From assembly GCF_001649575.2 (NCBI RefSeq), contig NC_051434.1, positions 10,903,107 to 10,967,106 on the forward strand: a stretch of DNA of 64,000 nt. Direction: 5' to 3'. Positions 12,847-26,330 of the stretch are shown here, in pieces (position 1 is the stretch's first letter; every line of letters starts with the position of its first letter). The position numbers and the translations under genes are program-made. Source of the stretch: Kryptolebias marmoratus. Its lineage: Eukaryota > Chordata > Actinopteri > Cyprinodontiformes > Rivulidae. The notes beneath the pieces are model-generated. The model made no database searches. It was not told the origin of the DNA and saw only the letters and a list, made by a program, of their open reading frames with translations.

Positions 12847-14528
12847 CTCTGAGGCTGTAGGGTCAAATGCATCAGACCACTGCTCACACACATGGACGGC
12901 CTTGCAAAAAAAAAGAAAAAAGAAAAAACGATGGCAGCCATTTTATTCTCGCCTTCACACACACACACAGAGGCAGAGACACAAACACAAACCCTCCTTG
13001 GCAGTTTATGATGCTGCAAAAAAAAAAAGAAAAAAGAAGATCGTGTGTTTCGCCTGCACGCTCGCTCAATCTGTTGTGCAGATGACACACTCACCCACAC
13101 TTACTTCGCTCAGATTATTCCCTCCCACCCTCCTTTTAGCGCTTTCTGGTGTTAACCACAGCTAATAGATTTCTAGTGGTTTATACTGAATCCAAACACA
13201 GCTTTCAGATCACAGCAACAAACCATGAATTGCTATTATTTCTAGAGGAAAACACACACACACACACATATTTTCCCTCCAGCACCGAGTCACATTGAAG
13301 CTCCAGCGCTTGTGATGTAATTACAAAGCACTTCTTTTAAGTGTGACACACAGACGTTTGGATGCGGTCCAGGTTTGCTGTATGGTGAATAAGTGATGTT
13401 GACTCAGTTAATCTTTAAGCCTGAGTGTATTTCTGCATCAGCTGTCATTGCATTACATGTGTTTTTGCATAGTTTCAGCAGCTGGTAAGATCAGAAGGGG
13501 AAATCTTTTGTTTTGTGCATCATTTTCGGAATCTAGCGTCAGAAACTCAAGGTTCAAAACTGTAGACTCACTATCATATTCTATTATTTTTCTTGCATTA
13601 TGAGGTATTTTTATTAATTAGACTTCCTTTCCTGGAAAATGTTACATCGGTATGTCATTTTAGGATCAAGTTGTAATAGTTATTATTCTCCCAGTGTATT
13701 ATTCTTCTGTATAAGGAGCAGTGCAGACTCAGGGGGGCAAACGTCAGCTAAAATCAGTGTTCCATGCACTCCTTCAAGACGTATAGATCTGTTCTGATTA
13801 TTCAGAGCCGTCTGTTACCAAGTCCCATGGTGAATTATAGATGAAATCACGGCGTGTTTGTGTGCGCACGTACACACTCGTGCCACTGTGGATCAATAAG
13901 TCTATCGATGGTTATCAGTGAGAGGGCAGTTCCCCTCGCAGCTTATTGAATTTCATCACCCATGAAAGAGCAGCGGTGGTTTAAAAGGGGGACAAAATGG
14001 ACGTGTGAACATGCTTGGAGAACAGGGAGCGCGCGCATCCTCACAAGAAGTCTTTGTTTTATTGTGACTGTAAGTTGGCCTTTTACGGGATCTTGTTTAA
14101 TGTCAGAGTCAACGGTGAGCACTGCAAACTGATTTTATTGGCCTTGTTCGGGTTTTTACGCAGAAACTCACAAGACTCAAAGGGCAAGTGAAGAAGAGCC
14201 CAGAACGGATAAGAAAAATGAAAGAAGTAAGAAATTATACTTATAAAACCAATTATTTTCTTTGGGGTTTTAACAGCACCACAGCTGCTCAAACAGTGTC
14301 ATTAAAGACAGACAGCTGGGAGATGTAGGTTTTTGGTCTTTTTTTTTAGATGTTTAGCTGCACAGCTACCTGTATTTTTAACAGCTTAGGGCTTTAATAC
14401 ACACTGATGGACATGTGCAGGACAGTATTGTCTCACATTTACTGCTCAGTTCATCCTTCGTATATGGACTGGGACTGAGTTGCTAATTAACTTTACTTTT
14501 TCTAACTGTATCGCACACAAGCAGACCA

Positions 14529-14570
14529 CCACACACAAACACATACACACACACACACAAATACACACAT
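14529..14570. repeat. Interrupted CA microsatellite
   Basis: CA-rich tract with a pure core at about 14545-14559; a second CA tract lies at 14704-14732. Confidence 0.95.
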
Positions 14571-14810
14571 ACAGAATCTCTCTCTTAGCCTCCCTCTCAC
14601 GATGTCTGTCCCCGAGCTCCCTTGCTTTCTCATCCACTGTTTATTTTCCTGCCTCCATCTGGAGTCGGCTGATATTGTAATCGCCCTAATGCACATTGCC
14701 TTCCACACACACACACGCACGCACACACACCCATTCACACACAAACACCCACCCATACAATGTGCCATCCTGACAAGCTTCTTTTCTTATTCCAGGAGAT
14801 AAGCCACTGG

Positions 14811-14864
14811 ATGTGATTGTGTGTGTGCGCGCGCAGGGGTGTGTGTGCTTGCGTGTGTGTGTGA
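14811..14864. repeat. GT/GC alternating tract (Z-DNA-prone)
   Basis: GTGTGTGTGCGCGCGCA at about 14818-14834 is an unbroken purine-pyrimidine alternation including a CG core, followed by more GTGTG runs. Confidence 0.9.
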
Positions 14865-16124
14865 TGAGGTGCACGTCCAGGTGTCTATATAGTATATCTC
14901 ATGAATACAAAAGGACACACACAGACAGTGTGTTTGTCCCTGCCAGAGGTGATGATATTGAATAGGCGCTTCATGGTGATGTGGAGCGGCGATAATGCGT
15001 CCGAGTGAAGATGTTACCCCGTTATCGCTCAGCTCCTCAATATTCACCTGTCATCCAAAGTACATTTAAAGATTAGCCACAGGAAGGGAGAGGGATTCAG
15101 GGGCGGTAGGGAGAAAAATTGCATCTGTTTGTGTTTGTATGTTTTGTATAAGATTGGTTTGAAAAGAAAAGGGTACCATATGTCTTTGTCGGAGCACATG
15201 GAAGGAGATTATTGTGCTGTCGTCTCTAATGGACTTTGTTTAGCGATTCAGCTGAGGTTTAAGAGGTTAGAAAGGTGGGAACGCTCACACAAATGCCAAG
15301 GACACACAGACGGGTTTGATTGATGGGAGGCAGGAGCTGTGAAACTGTGCGATTGCGAACCTTTTTTCTATTTACCTCGTTCATGGAAGAACAGTCGCTG
15401 AATAATGGACAGGCTTACTTTGCCACCTCTCCATAAAACCTGGTAATATAACTCGTTTTCTGTCTTTATTTGAATGTGTGAGAGATGGGAGAGTGGACAA
15501 AGTCTGATCATGATTAAAATCCACCAATCTGGAAGAAACCAGATAAATGACAAAGACAGATCTAAAAAAAGAAAGAAACAACTTCAGTCATGATGCTTTA
15601 CCATCTAAACTGAAGTTGCTTCCTCCATAAAAACGCAAATTGTCAAGAATATCCTTCAAAACACACATAAATATTCATCTTTTAGGTTACCTCTTCCTCT
15701 TTTACAAAAAGAACATCACGTGCAGCCTCCATCCCATCTTGTCGTCTTGAATTTTCGATTTTTCTCTCATTAGTTTTGATGTATAGATCTGGATGGACGG
15801 TACATTTTGTGAAAAGGGCAGCTGCCCTGAATAGCCTGGTAAAAAGAAGTGTAATTAAGATCAACAGACATGTGGGAGTGAGAGAAAGAGAGGCGCTTGG
15901 ATCAATAGATGCAGACAGTGGACGTTCTGTTTTTTTCCCCTCCAAGTATTGACGTGTTCAGTCAATTACATCGAGAGAAGAAGAAGATAGGAGCGACGTG
16001 AGAGGCTGTGTGCTCAGAAATGTGTGTTAAGAAATGTGTTTGTGAAAGTAGGTAGCAGTATCTGCACACGTAGATGCACACAGCTAAGCCACATCAGACT
16101 TTATGATGTTTTTTTTTGTATAGC

Positions 16125-16300
16125 TTAGAACTACACAATATATTGATAAATAATCATCAGTATCAATATTGCAAAGGACTGCTGTAAATGAGAGCCAATC
16201 AGATGGACTTCCACTGTCATTGAAGCCCACGCCCAACTGATATCGACATTGTGATATTCAACAATAAACCGCATGTTTTTCTAATATTGTGCAGCCCCAA
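16125..16300. mobile_element. Small MITE-like element with degenerate terminal inverted repeats
   Basis: The left end TTAGAACTACACAATATA is an imperfect inverted match to the right end, whose reverse complement is TTGGGGCTGCACAATATT (about 13 of 18). GGGCTGCACAATATT-type ends are common on short fish repeats. A related inverted copy is at 35580-35706. No target duplication could be settled and there is no open frame. Confidence 0.55.
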
Positions 16301-18185
16301 TAAAAATGTTGATACCTACAGATCAGATACATCCAACTGTTTTATCGTTTTTAGTTAGGCTTTTATCCACCTTCAGTAGACACAATTACATCATTGTTTC
16401 TGCTTCTTGCTGGTTAAAATCACACCACTATAGTTAAATAATGAGGCCCTTTTCTTTTGTGCCTGGATTTGACTTGCATGATGGGTATTGTCGGAAGAGA
16501 GGGCTTCCAGCTGTTGTCACTTAGTGTCACAGACAAACAGGGAGCCGGGACAATGGGACGACGGTCGCTCGCTCCATCTGATTGTCTTGTTGTCAAACCG
16601 ACAGCAGGTGCCTCCGACGATAAACGCCGAGTGTCAATTATTTCGTGGAAGGGCCATTTTGGAAATTGGCTCAAAGATAAAGAGCGAGAGCATGGAGAAG
16701 GGACAGTGGGGGTTAAATAAAGATATGAAAAGAGCTGCTCCATTTTCTCAAAATGGGACCAAATAACGGCCCCATTTTGTTTAACTTATAAAGCATCCTG
16801 CTCTCGCATGAACCTGTATTCTCATCCGCCCTTCACTTGCCTGAATCATTGCTAGCCACCCTACTAAGTATTTGTTCATTCCCACTCAATATACTGCTCA
16901 ATAGCAGCAAAATTACAGTCAGTTTTTCTAAAGCAAAATTATATTTGAAGCCATTTATACCTTGGAAAAGATGCCCTAACCCACCAGAACTATTGTTATG
17001 GATTTACCTATTTTATTGCATTTTATTTTTTGGCCACAAAAAGCATAAAAAAAACGTGGTTTTATTTTTTTTTTACCTGAAATTTGAAAGGTGTTGCAAT
17101 TCAGCAGGACAAGAGATTAGGTGTGAGGCTGTGGCTGTGTATTGATGAATAGATTGAGATCTCAAGAGCTGCCTCTCAACCGATGTGTATGTGTGTGTAG
17201 ATCATGTCTGTTCATCTAAACGGATCCTGTAGAAACATATATCTTTACATCTTGCTGGTTGAGAATTTGTGCTGTCATCTGATATACCTTCATGACCCCA
17301 TCTGGTCTTATGGATTTGCATTTGACAGCCCTTTAATCAAAGCATCTGTTCTTTCCCTCTCCTGAACTCTCACCATATGGACCTTGCCTCAGCTCAGCAT
17401 TTCCCAGTAGCTCCAGTTTAACATGAATTATGTCTCGAAGAAGGGTGTCTATTTTTGCAAGGTACCTGGACATTCATTGTTTCTTAGGACTGAGGATTTG
17501 CATGGACTCGTCTGTGCCACTCTCTGAGGTTTTCTGACTCCTACATTTGTCTTTTCCGCATGCTGAAGCCATTTGTGGAAAAAATCTGACTTTTCCAAGA
17601 GTTAAACAGCTCCAGATTTTGGCGTCTTGTTAACACTGAAAGCAGGCGCAGGGCAGATGAGAAACTCTCATGGAGAAATGAAAATTTATGCAAAAAAAGA
17701 GGGAGAGAACATAAATCCATCTTCCCCTGTTAGGTTAGAAATTTTTTTGCAGATGTTTTAAGACATTTGGCTCAAGAAATAGTAATTTCTTATCCATCTG
17801 TCCTCTCTCCACCCGCCCTATGTCTCTTTATCAACATCTGGTTTTCGGTGCGGCAGGGAAACAAGTATCCTTTATAAACCGAGGGTTCCCAGTTCTTCCT
17901 CTGCCTGTGCTATTAGCTTAACCTCAACTACTGCACTCTCTCTGTGCACACAGATCCACATATGCTAACCATTAAGAAGTCATACCATTCAGAAAATGTA
18001 ATAACTTTCAGTTAGGGGAAGAGATAAAGTATTTTAGCTCCTTTTTTTCACTTTTCACTTTTTCCATTACTGCAAAGAATTTGGGGTTCTGGATTTTATG
18101 CCTCCCCTGTGAAAAGACAAATTACTGCCTCAATGTTAGTTTGAGGATGTTTTAGCGAGAGGAAAGCCTCCTTCCCTTAAAAGGA

Positions 18186-18730
18186 CAGGTCAGATCTTTT
18201 GAAGTGGGGTTTTGTGGAAATGTTAGGATCAATCAGTATCTTACCTGTTGTAGAAGAACCTCATTTTAAAGAAATAAATTTTAAATCTGATCAGATTTGT
18301 GAGTTCACGACTAGTCCAAGCTGGGCCAAGGTGGATTACCGCTTTCCTAAAAGAACTCAAATCCCAAAAACCTCATAAAGGTTTATACAAACATTAACTT
18401 ATGAATCTTTAGACTGCTGTTAATTTTGCAGTAAGTTGTTATTTACATAACATTTAAGGGTTATTGGCAAGTGCAAATAGCGACAGCAGCTAGCTGTAGT
18501 ACTTCCAATGTAGCCTGAGGCACTTCTGGTAGGAATATCTGAATATTTCTGCAGGCTTTACCATGCAGTGGGAAAGTGATATCAATGTCATGGTTAAATA
18601 AAATACTTTTCACATAAACTGCTATACAGTTTTTGAGAGTTGGACTTTTAGGATGACAGGAGTCCACTTTGGCTCCATTCAGACTAGCTGTTAGCTTGTC
18701 AGTCCAGTCAGAAATAAACTCTGTTTCTCC
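18186..18730 (+). repeat. Interspersed repeat family 1, copy B (longest)
   Basis: Matches copy A over its length: GATCTTTTGAAGTGGGGTTT, CTTACCTGTTGTAGAAG, AAGCTGGGCCAAGGTGG, AACTGCTATACAGTTTTTGA, GATGACAGGAGTCC and CAGACTAGCTGTTAGC. The clear divergence between copies implies old insertions. Confidence 0.75.
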
Positions 18731-19758
18731 CAGATTTATATATTAAAAGTGAAAAAGCGACTGATTTGGAGTTCATTTTTTAGGAAATCTTATTCCTTTT
18801 TGCTGCACATTTTAGCTGCACAAACTCTTAATTTTACCATTCCCTATTTGCCAGTATTAAATTGTCCACAAAATAATTCACAGCTGCACACAGATCGTGA
18901 ATTGTGGTGCATCTGCGATTTCATGTTTGCAAATATAACCATCTCACACATACTTACGATTCATATGCACACACACACACACATTTACAGATGCAAAGTT
19001 GTGCACTCACCAAATTGGTCTCTCACATGCTCACAAACAGAAGTCGGATATGCAAACAAAGCAACGCAGCTCAGCACCATATGGCCGTGCTGTCAATCAA
19101 GAATGAAGGCATGCCGAGCGTGCTTTGAGTGTACCATGTAAGGAGGTGTACAACGCTGTGTGTTTGATGGGGTGAACGGTATTATGAGAATTGTGGGGAA
19201 TGGCATATTAACAGACGTGTACACACACGCACACACACATAAGTCCCCAATTACATTTGCTGCTGCTTCTTGTATGCACGAATACAAAGATATGCACACT
19301 CCACCACATACCCATGTCCTACTTTTTGTCATTTAGTCGCTTAACAAAAGCATGCTGAGCTCATTGCTACTGCCAATTATGTTCTATTAAATCAGTGTTG
19401 TTCCTGTAACACAACACAGTTTTGTAGAGTAGTCAAATGCATTTTACAACCACAGCATGCAACATTTTTATCACTTTATCTGAGTAAAACACTTCTCTAA
19501 ACATCTACAACAGCAGAGTTTGAGCTTCTTGCCAGAAGTGGGCTAAATAATATCAAAACAATTAGGATTGTCATTAGGTTTCATAGATGAAAAGTTGCCA
19601 TTAACTGAATCAGCACCCAAGTCCACCATATCTGGGATCAGTCCGCTGTATTTGGCTAAAATAAGAGTCTTTGTATTTGCCACTTTGCCCAAGGCTACAA
19701 GATGCAGTCACACAAAAACATGTACCGAGTCATGACAGATGCCCCTAATTGCCAAAGA

Positions 19759-19774
19759 GACTAATGCATTAGTC
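19759..19774. promoter_or_regulatory. 16-bp perfect palindrome containing a TAAT-N2-ATTA homeodomain site
   Basis: GACTAATGCATTAGTC is its own reverse complement. Its core TAATGCATTA fits the P2 pattern (two inverted TAAT half sites two bases apart) bound by homeodomain dimers. It sits in a complex, repeat-free stretch of intron 1 (about 19730-19830). Function is inferred only from the motif. Confidence 0.4.
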
Positions 19775-22700
19775 GTGCACCGCCCCGGGCTTTTGCCTTG
19801 TAGGACGACAACAAAACCAAGTCATCAGCTGATTGAGGGTGGAGTACACGCACACACACAAACACACATGCATATATGTCTGTGTTTATCCTGATCCCAC
19901 ATTTATTTGACATTATTCTTTAAGAGGGATTAAAGCTAAATTTAGTCTTTTACAAAATCTACCCCCTAAAATATTTACTTGCTTCTTGTGCTCTTATATA
20001 TTTTTACTTAAAATTTTTGAATATACAATTATTTTAAGTGGGTTAGTATATAAGTATGTTCCAAAGCTATCCGACCAACTTGATGATTAAACCTACATGG
20101 TGTTTGGTTGCTTTTGTGTCTTTATAGACCTGTGTTTGCTCAAATGTGTGCTATGTGTTGTTGTTGTTGGTGCCGAAAGCGGGTGGTATCTTCACGGGGA
20201 ACTGATTGCAAAGGATTAGATTGTGATTACGGCTAAGGCAGGGGGGCAGAAATAGAGATAGGCAGGAGAGGAAGGTGACAAGTGTGACAAGGTGAAATGG
20301 GGAGAGGAGAAAGCGGAAAATAAGATATCCATCATGCAGGTAAATAAGCTGCAAGACTGCGCCAAAGTCACAGCAAGCAAGAAAAAGACAAATCCGTCAT
20401 TGTTTTGGGATTTAAACATATGCGTGGGAATTTATCAGTGTAGATACCCAAGGCTCTGGTTTCAGTTTGGACCACACATTTCTCCGTCTGTCTAGAAATT
20501 TTTTATGTACCAGCTCCCAGTTAGACCAGTGGGAGCGATCCAAAGTGAAATTGTTGTGTTTCACAATGAAAACCACATTATTACATAGGGCGAGTGAGGT
20601 CTGTGTGTCTGTGGCTCTGATGTCAGCCTGTTTGCCTGTGCAAGCAGGAGAACACGACCCTGAAAAAAGAGAGAGCGGGAATGAAGTGCATCCATTTGTG
20701 ACTCTAAACTGCTGCAGACTAAAGCCAGAAGCCATGGAGTCAAGCAGCTAAGGGAGATGGAAGTGGTGACAGACAACAAAAGGAGAAGCCGAGTGAAATC
20801 CTCAGTATGTGGTGTTAAAGCAAATTTATTAGTTTCTAAATAGCTTCTGCTGTTTGGAATTCATCTTTTAGATTATATTAAACTGCTGATGTCCAAGAAG
20901 TATTTCAGCTTTTTGGAAATAAGATATGAGATCAGTGTAGACCTTTTCATGGAGTTCACACTGCACTTCTTCACCACAGCTTGCACATGTGAGCATATAC
21001 TACATGTATATAGCTGCTGTAATGTAATATAAAATTACAGTGCAGCTGGGGATTATGAGGTTAGGAAAAAAGGCTGTATTCGTCATCTGTAGAGAAAAGA
21101 TTGTTAAATATTGCATAGCCTGCAACTAAAAGAACTTTGTACTTTTTTATATGATGCCAGAGTGAGGCTGGCTTTCTTCATGATACAGTTGGAAAAGGCA
21201 TCTCTGTTTCTGGTGAAAGAAAAACAAAACAACAGCTCTCATTTTTGTAATTTTACGGGAGCAATATGGAACTTGTCACTTGCTAACATGCAGGGTTTTT
21301 CTTTGAAACATATGTAAGAAGAACCTTCCAGCCTAATTCTCACAGATAAAATCTTTATCAAAGACACATGAAAATATTCCTGGAGTTACTTTCCTCTCAT
21401 GAAAACTGATACTGTCTGTATTTTACTGACTATGAAGGACATTTTTTGTGTCCCAACTCAAAAATCCAGATTCAGAATCGTTTTTATAATAAAAACCACT
21501 CTAGGACTTACCTGTTTTTCCACTTTGTGTGCTTTGAGTTTCATATGCATACAGTATGAGAGCATACACGTGTCCTTTGACACGATCACCAACACTTGTT
21601 GTCATGGAAACAACAGGCAGTATGTGTATTTCACTGGAGGCCCTAAAAGCAAACCAGGTCTGGTCAGGATGAGCGCTTTCTGACCTTTTTCCTGGTCTCA
21701 TTTTTCCCATTTTATCTCCATCTGACTCCCGTTGTCAACTTACTGTTTGATGCTTGAGGCAGGGTCTGAGGAAGTTGGCCAGGATAGTCCACTTACCCGG
21801 AGCAGGAGCCGAGACAAACAGGGTCAGGTCCAAGGCCACTGGTCTCACCACCCTTCAGTGCTGCTTTCCTCTTCCGTTACTTCCATTTTCCTTTCATCCT
21901 ACAATCAGTGTTTTAATAACCTGAAAGTAAGTAAAGTGTGTGTGTCTGTGTGCATTTGTGTGTATTTGTGTGTGAATAAATTGGAGCATGGGAACAAGAC
22001 ATTTATCTGAACACACAGACACAACCCGTCCCCTTCACACACATCCTGACCCCAACCAGCCATCCGTCTCCACCCTTTTCACTCTCTTGCTGCCTGGGTT
22101 CCCATCCTCTCTCTCTCCCTCCCCCCCCTGATCTCAGGTTCCTTCTGGTTCCCTTTCTGGTTCCTGACCAGAGGGGCTATCTCTGGATGGCCGGTGGTTC
22201 CTCTCATTCTCCCAGAGCCCATTGTGTACTGAGTTGGGCTGGGCTCTGGGCCCCGGGGGCCAGGAGGGAAGCCAGGAATGGCCTGGTTCCTGTTGCTGTA
22301 CTAGTTTAAGGAGCTGTGGCACCATTTCCATTAGTCTATGTATAACTGCTGTGAAACTGATTTTAGCTATTTTTGTGTAAACTGGGAGAACTGTGCCTTT
22401 GATTGGGGGAACTAGGTGGTTTAATTTGATGCCTCAGGTATTAAAATAACCAAATAAAACAATTTGTTCCAAAGCAGTTACAGATGAAATGTGTCTTAGC
22501 TGAAGAAATGAATAAATTTCCTCGTATTTTGGATTTGAAAAAGAGAAACAAAAACACAAATATACATAAAACCAGGAACGTATACCATGTTAAAAATCAC
22601 CATTTTTAAGACAGGCAAGCACAGCATTTCCCAGCACATTTAATCAGAAACCAAGCAGCAGTGTCCATGCTCTGTGATGACAGTCACCTTCTTGTTTTCT

Positions 22701-23735
22701 CCGTTTTTAAAAATAACTTGATGCGCACTCACTTTGAATCCTAATTGTTGGTGAGGGTGACAATCTGATGAAAGCGCATGCTTTAGCGTGTGCTTCAGCG
22801 ATGCTTCGCACAGTGTTTGGTTTGGAAGGAACACACACACGATTCATCACACACGCACGGTCTTCATGCCCGGTGGCAGCTCTCCCTGGGAGCAGTCCAC
22901 TCTGTGCTCGGCTCACTGCGGAGTGCTACACTAGCTAGTGCACTCGGTTAATTATGACTGCCAAGCCAGGCTGTCACAATGATTCACTATGGAAAGAGAA
23001 AGAAGGGGGAGGAAGAGGGGAGGGAGGGGAGTTGGCAGGTTTACAGATGCATCACTAGCGCCACCTACTGACACAGAGGGAGCTCAGTGAGAATCCTGAA
23101 CGGACCAGAGGTGATTTCTGACAAACCGTATGTCATCCCATCTGTCTCTACTGCTGTGCATTTCACTTTCAGACATCTCTCTCTGGTTTCTGGATTGCTC
23201 CTCAGCCTTTCAGCGCTGCAGCACTCCACTCCTGGCCTCCCTAATTTTTATTTATATCTGTCAACGCTCCTCTCAGCAGCGTCAGTGTCTTGTGTACTGT
23301 TGTGACAAATCAAGAGTTCCTTTCATCTCCTGTCATCTGCGTTTCAGAGATCTGTAAATGTGCGCCCATCCCCTCTTCTCTTGTCTGTCTCATGTCCACT
23401 TTGTCATCGCAGAGTGAATTTAGTTGGAACTGTGCCAAGTCAATGACTGTGTGTGTGTGGATTTATAGGAACTACTACAAAGTAAGGTTGAACCTTCTAC
23501 AGAGGGTTCATTAAATTTATTGGGTAGCTTCCGGTATGAAGCGTTCCAAAAGTGAAGCATCTGTCAAAACAAGATGAGGTCATGTGTCAGCAAACTGCAG
23601 CAATTATTTGCCTTCAGGTGAGAAAGCAATAACAGTTTCTGCATTAACGTTAACAACTCTTACGACAGTTAAGCGAGCCCTGTGGAAGCTGAGATTGGAA
23701 AAAAAAAAGAATCAGCAACCAACCAATCCGCCCAC

Positions 23736-23759
23736 TCACACACACGCACACACACACAT
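23736..23759. repeat. CA microsatellite
   Basis: CA run with one CG interruption. Confidence 0.95.
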
Positions 23760-26129
23760 GCTGAAAGCCCTGCACACATGCACACACCCGCAGCAAAAAA
23801 CTCATTTGTTCTACCTCATTAGCATGTATTGTGGCGAGCGGGTGTAACACACTGAAAGGTGAAATGGGTCCGCCATGAATAGCGCACCAGTCGGCAGAGA
23901 GGAGAGCAGAGGAAAAGGAGAACAAGGGGGGAGGAGAGTGTCCAGATGGCTGGGGACCTGCCGCACACACGGGGAGTCTCTGGCTCGCTTTCTTTTCTTT
24001 ACTTTTTTTTTAACTCTGCTGATTGCACCTTTTCTATTGCATTCACTTTCACTCTCTGTCTTTCTGCAATTCCTTCTTTTTTCTCTGATACCATCAACAC
24101 ACACACACAGGTAGTGTGCCTGTCTGTCCTCCAGGGTTGTTCACTTGCAGCCATTGCACACACACACAAAAATAAGCATGCAGGTGAGTGCATGACATAC
24201 TGATCCTCCTTCCTTTCATTCCTCCTTCTCTATTTATTTTATGTTTTTCTTCAAGTTGACTTTTTTCTTTTAAGCTGCTCATTCTCTCAAGTGAAACATA
24301 GTTAATTTACAGCTAGAATTTACTAAAAAGATGGCACATTTCCAATAGATTTTACAGTTCCTCCTCCTTTGTTTTGATGGGTAAAGAAGGACTTTGTTTG
24401 ACATGCAGCACTGAGACTGTTTCTGGCATGTTGCATCAGATTGCACTAAAGCCAAGGCCATCTTTGGTCGGTCAAAACGAGGAAGAACACTAACGTTTGC
24501 CCTGATGTTCGCTTTTTCCCTTGTCTTTCAGCGTTATATAGCACTGCCAGAATATCTGCTCATTTATCTTCCCATCTGTGTGTGTGTCTGTGTATCAGTC
24601 TGTCACTGACTGTCTCTTTCTCTCATCTGTCTTCGCTTGATTCCGCTCCACCCTCCCCACTCCATGTCTCTCCACCGCTCTCCTCTCCATTGCTCTTCTC
24701 TAGACTTTTTCTTTTTTTTTTTGCCTCTTTGCCCGTGTTTCTCTCAAACTATGTCTTCCCAGCATGTCTGGTAGGGAATTACTAATGGTCTCCACTGGGG
24801 CGTAAACTCTGTGAGGTTGGGCTTTGTGTAGGCTGCACACACACAGACTCAGACAGCACAAGAGCGCAGATTTGTCTGCATGGGGAATATTGGAACGGAG
24901 GCAGAAATGTCTGGGTATGTCAGTCCAAATTTAACCCTGCATCTTCTTTTATTTTTCCGTGTATGACTAGTTCTTGCAACCTTGCTTTCCTTTCTTTCGC
25001 ACATCACTCCTGCACCATTAAAGCATCATGTGGAGAGCAACCAGAAGATGTCCCAAGGGACTTCAGGGTGTGTGTGTCTGTGTCTGTTTGTGACTCCATC
25101 ACCCCGGCTATTCAAGAGCACCTCATTGACTCATCATTGAGTTGGCCTTCTAAATCTCCTTTGAGTTTACCAAGTCTTCCATAAAAAAGAAAAAACGTCC
25201 CTCCCATCTTTTCTTATAGAACCCCCCACCACCATCACCCTCTTATGTGCACAATACACACATCGCTGGCTGTGTTCCTCACAAAGACGATTTGAAAATC
25301 CAAAGAAATCCCCTCAGCAAATATTTTCTCTTCTCCAGAGTTGTGTATTAATGAGCCTTTAGAGCTCATTTTATTTGTCTGTTCTGAATTTAAGCACATA
25401 TGTGTTTGTTGCGAGCTTTCACAGAGCCGTTGCCGGCGGCACACCTTCTTGAAAAGCTGACTTGTTTATTCCTTGAATAAAGTAAGCCCCTCGATGCTTG
25501 TTCACACACAGAGAGAGTTATTTAACTCAGCATGACTTGTGTCCTGTACAGTCGCAAATGTGGTATTTGCAGTGCTGGTGCCTCCATTGTCTCCCCCCCC
25601 TCCCTTAACAAAGTTGTTCAAATGGCGAGAATGCCATTACAACAAACTGGTAAAATTACAGGTATTACAAAATGTCAACCAATGCAAACAATCATCCACT
25701 ATTTGGCTGTGCGGTTTTGCGAAGCTTTTTGTCATAGCATGTTTGATTATGTGTTTTGGCAAGCCTCTCAATCAAGCATTTGTTTGGTTACCTGCATTTG
25801 TTGCTGTTTCTGGGTGGTTTTTGTTGAGATGGTGAATGTTGGATTGATTCCAGTCAATCTGGGACTAAAGGAGGAGAAAAAAATTGTAGAAATCAATTAC
25901 TTAAAATTCCTACAACTTTGTGCTTATTTCATTGCCTCTGCCCAATAAAAATAAATGAATTCTTAACATTTAAAGCTTGAAGTCACACTGACAGATGACA
26001 CAAATCAGCTGCTATGAATAGTAATGTCAAAGATCCAAACTTATTGGCATTTCTAGCATTCCTTCAAATAATGCATATTGCAAGCCAAAAACATTTTAAC
26101 AAAGGTGTTGTAAGATCTGTTCTTTTGTT

Positions 26130-26330
26130 GGGGCTGTCTATCAACTACCAACACAGCAGCTTTTAGCTCAATATTTATAAAGTTGACTTAGTTATAGCCC
26201 ACTTTGTGTTTGCTAAGGTTGATTAGCTGTGGTGGCCATCTTGCATTGAATGGACTCCAAAAGGTAATCAGTTGTAGAAGTACAGCCAATCGTTACTCTC
26301 TGAGTTTCATTAAAATCCATCCTGTGATTT
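26130..26330 (+). repeat. Interspersed repeat family 3, copy A
   Basis: Shares blocks with the reverse complement of 52700-52870: TTATAGCCCACTTTGTGTT, CTAAGGTTGATTAGC, GTGGCCATCTTGCATTGAAT, GGTAATCAGTTGTAGAAG and GTTTCATTAAAATCC. The motif resembles a repeat I recall as widespread in teleosts, but I cannot name its class. Confidence 0.72.

Noticed and set aside
25532..25948. 138-codon open frame in intron 1
   Set aside because: No recognisable motif, no flanking splice sites in a consistent arrangement and no family match; taken as chance.
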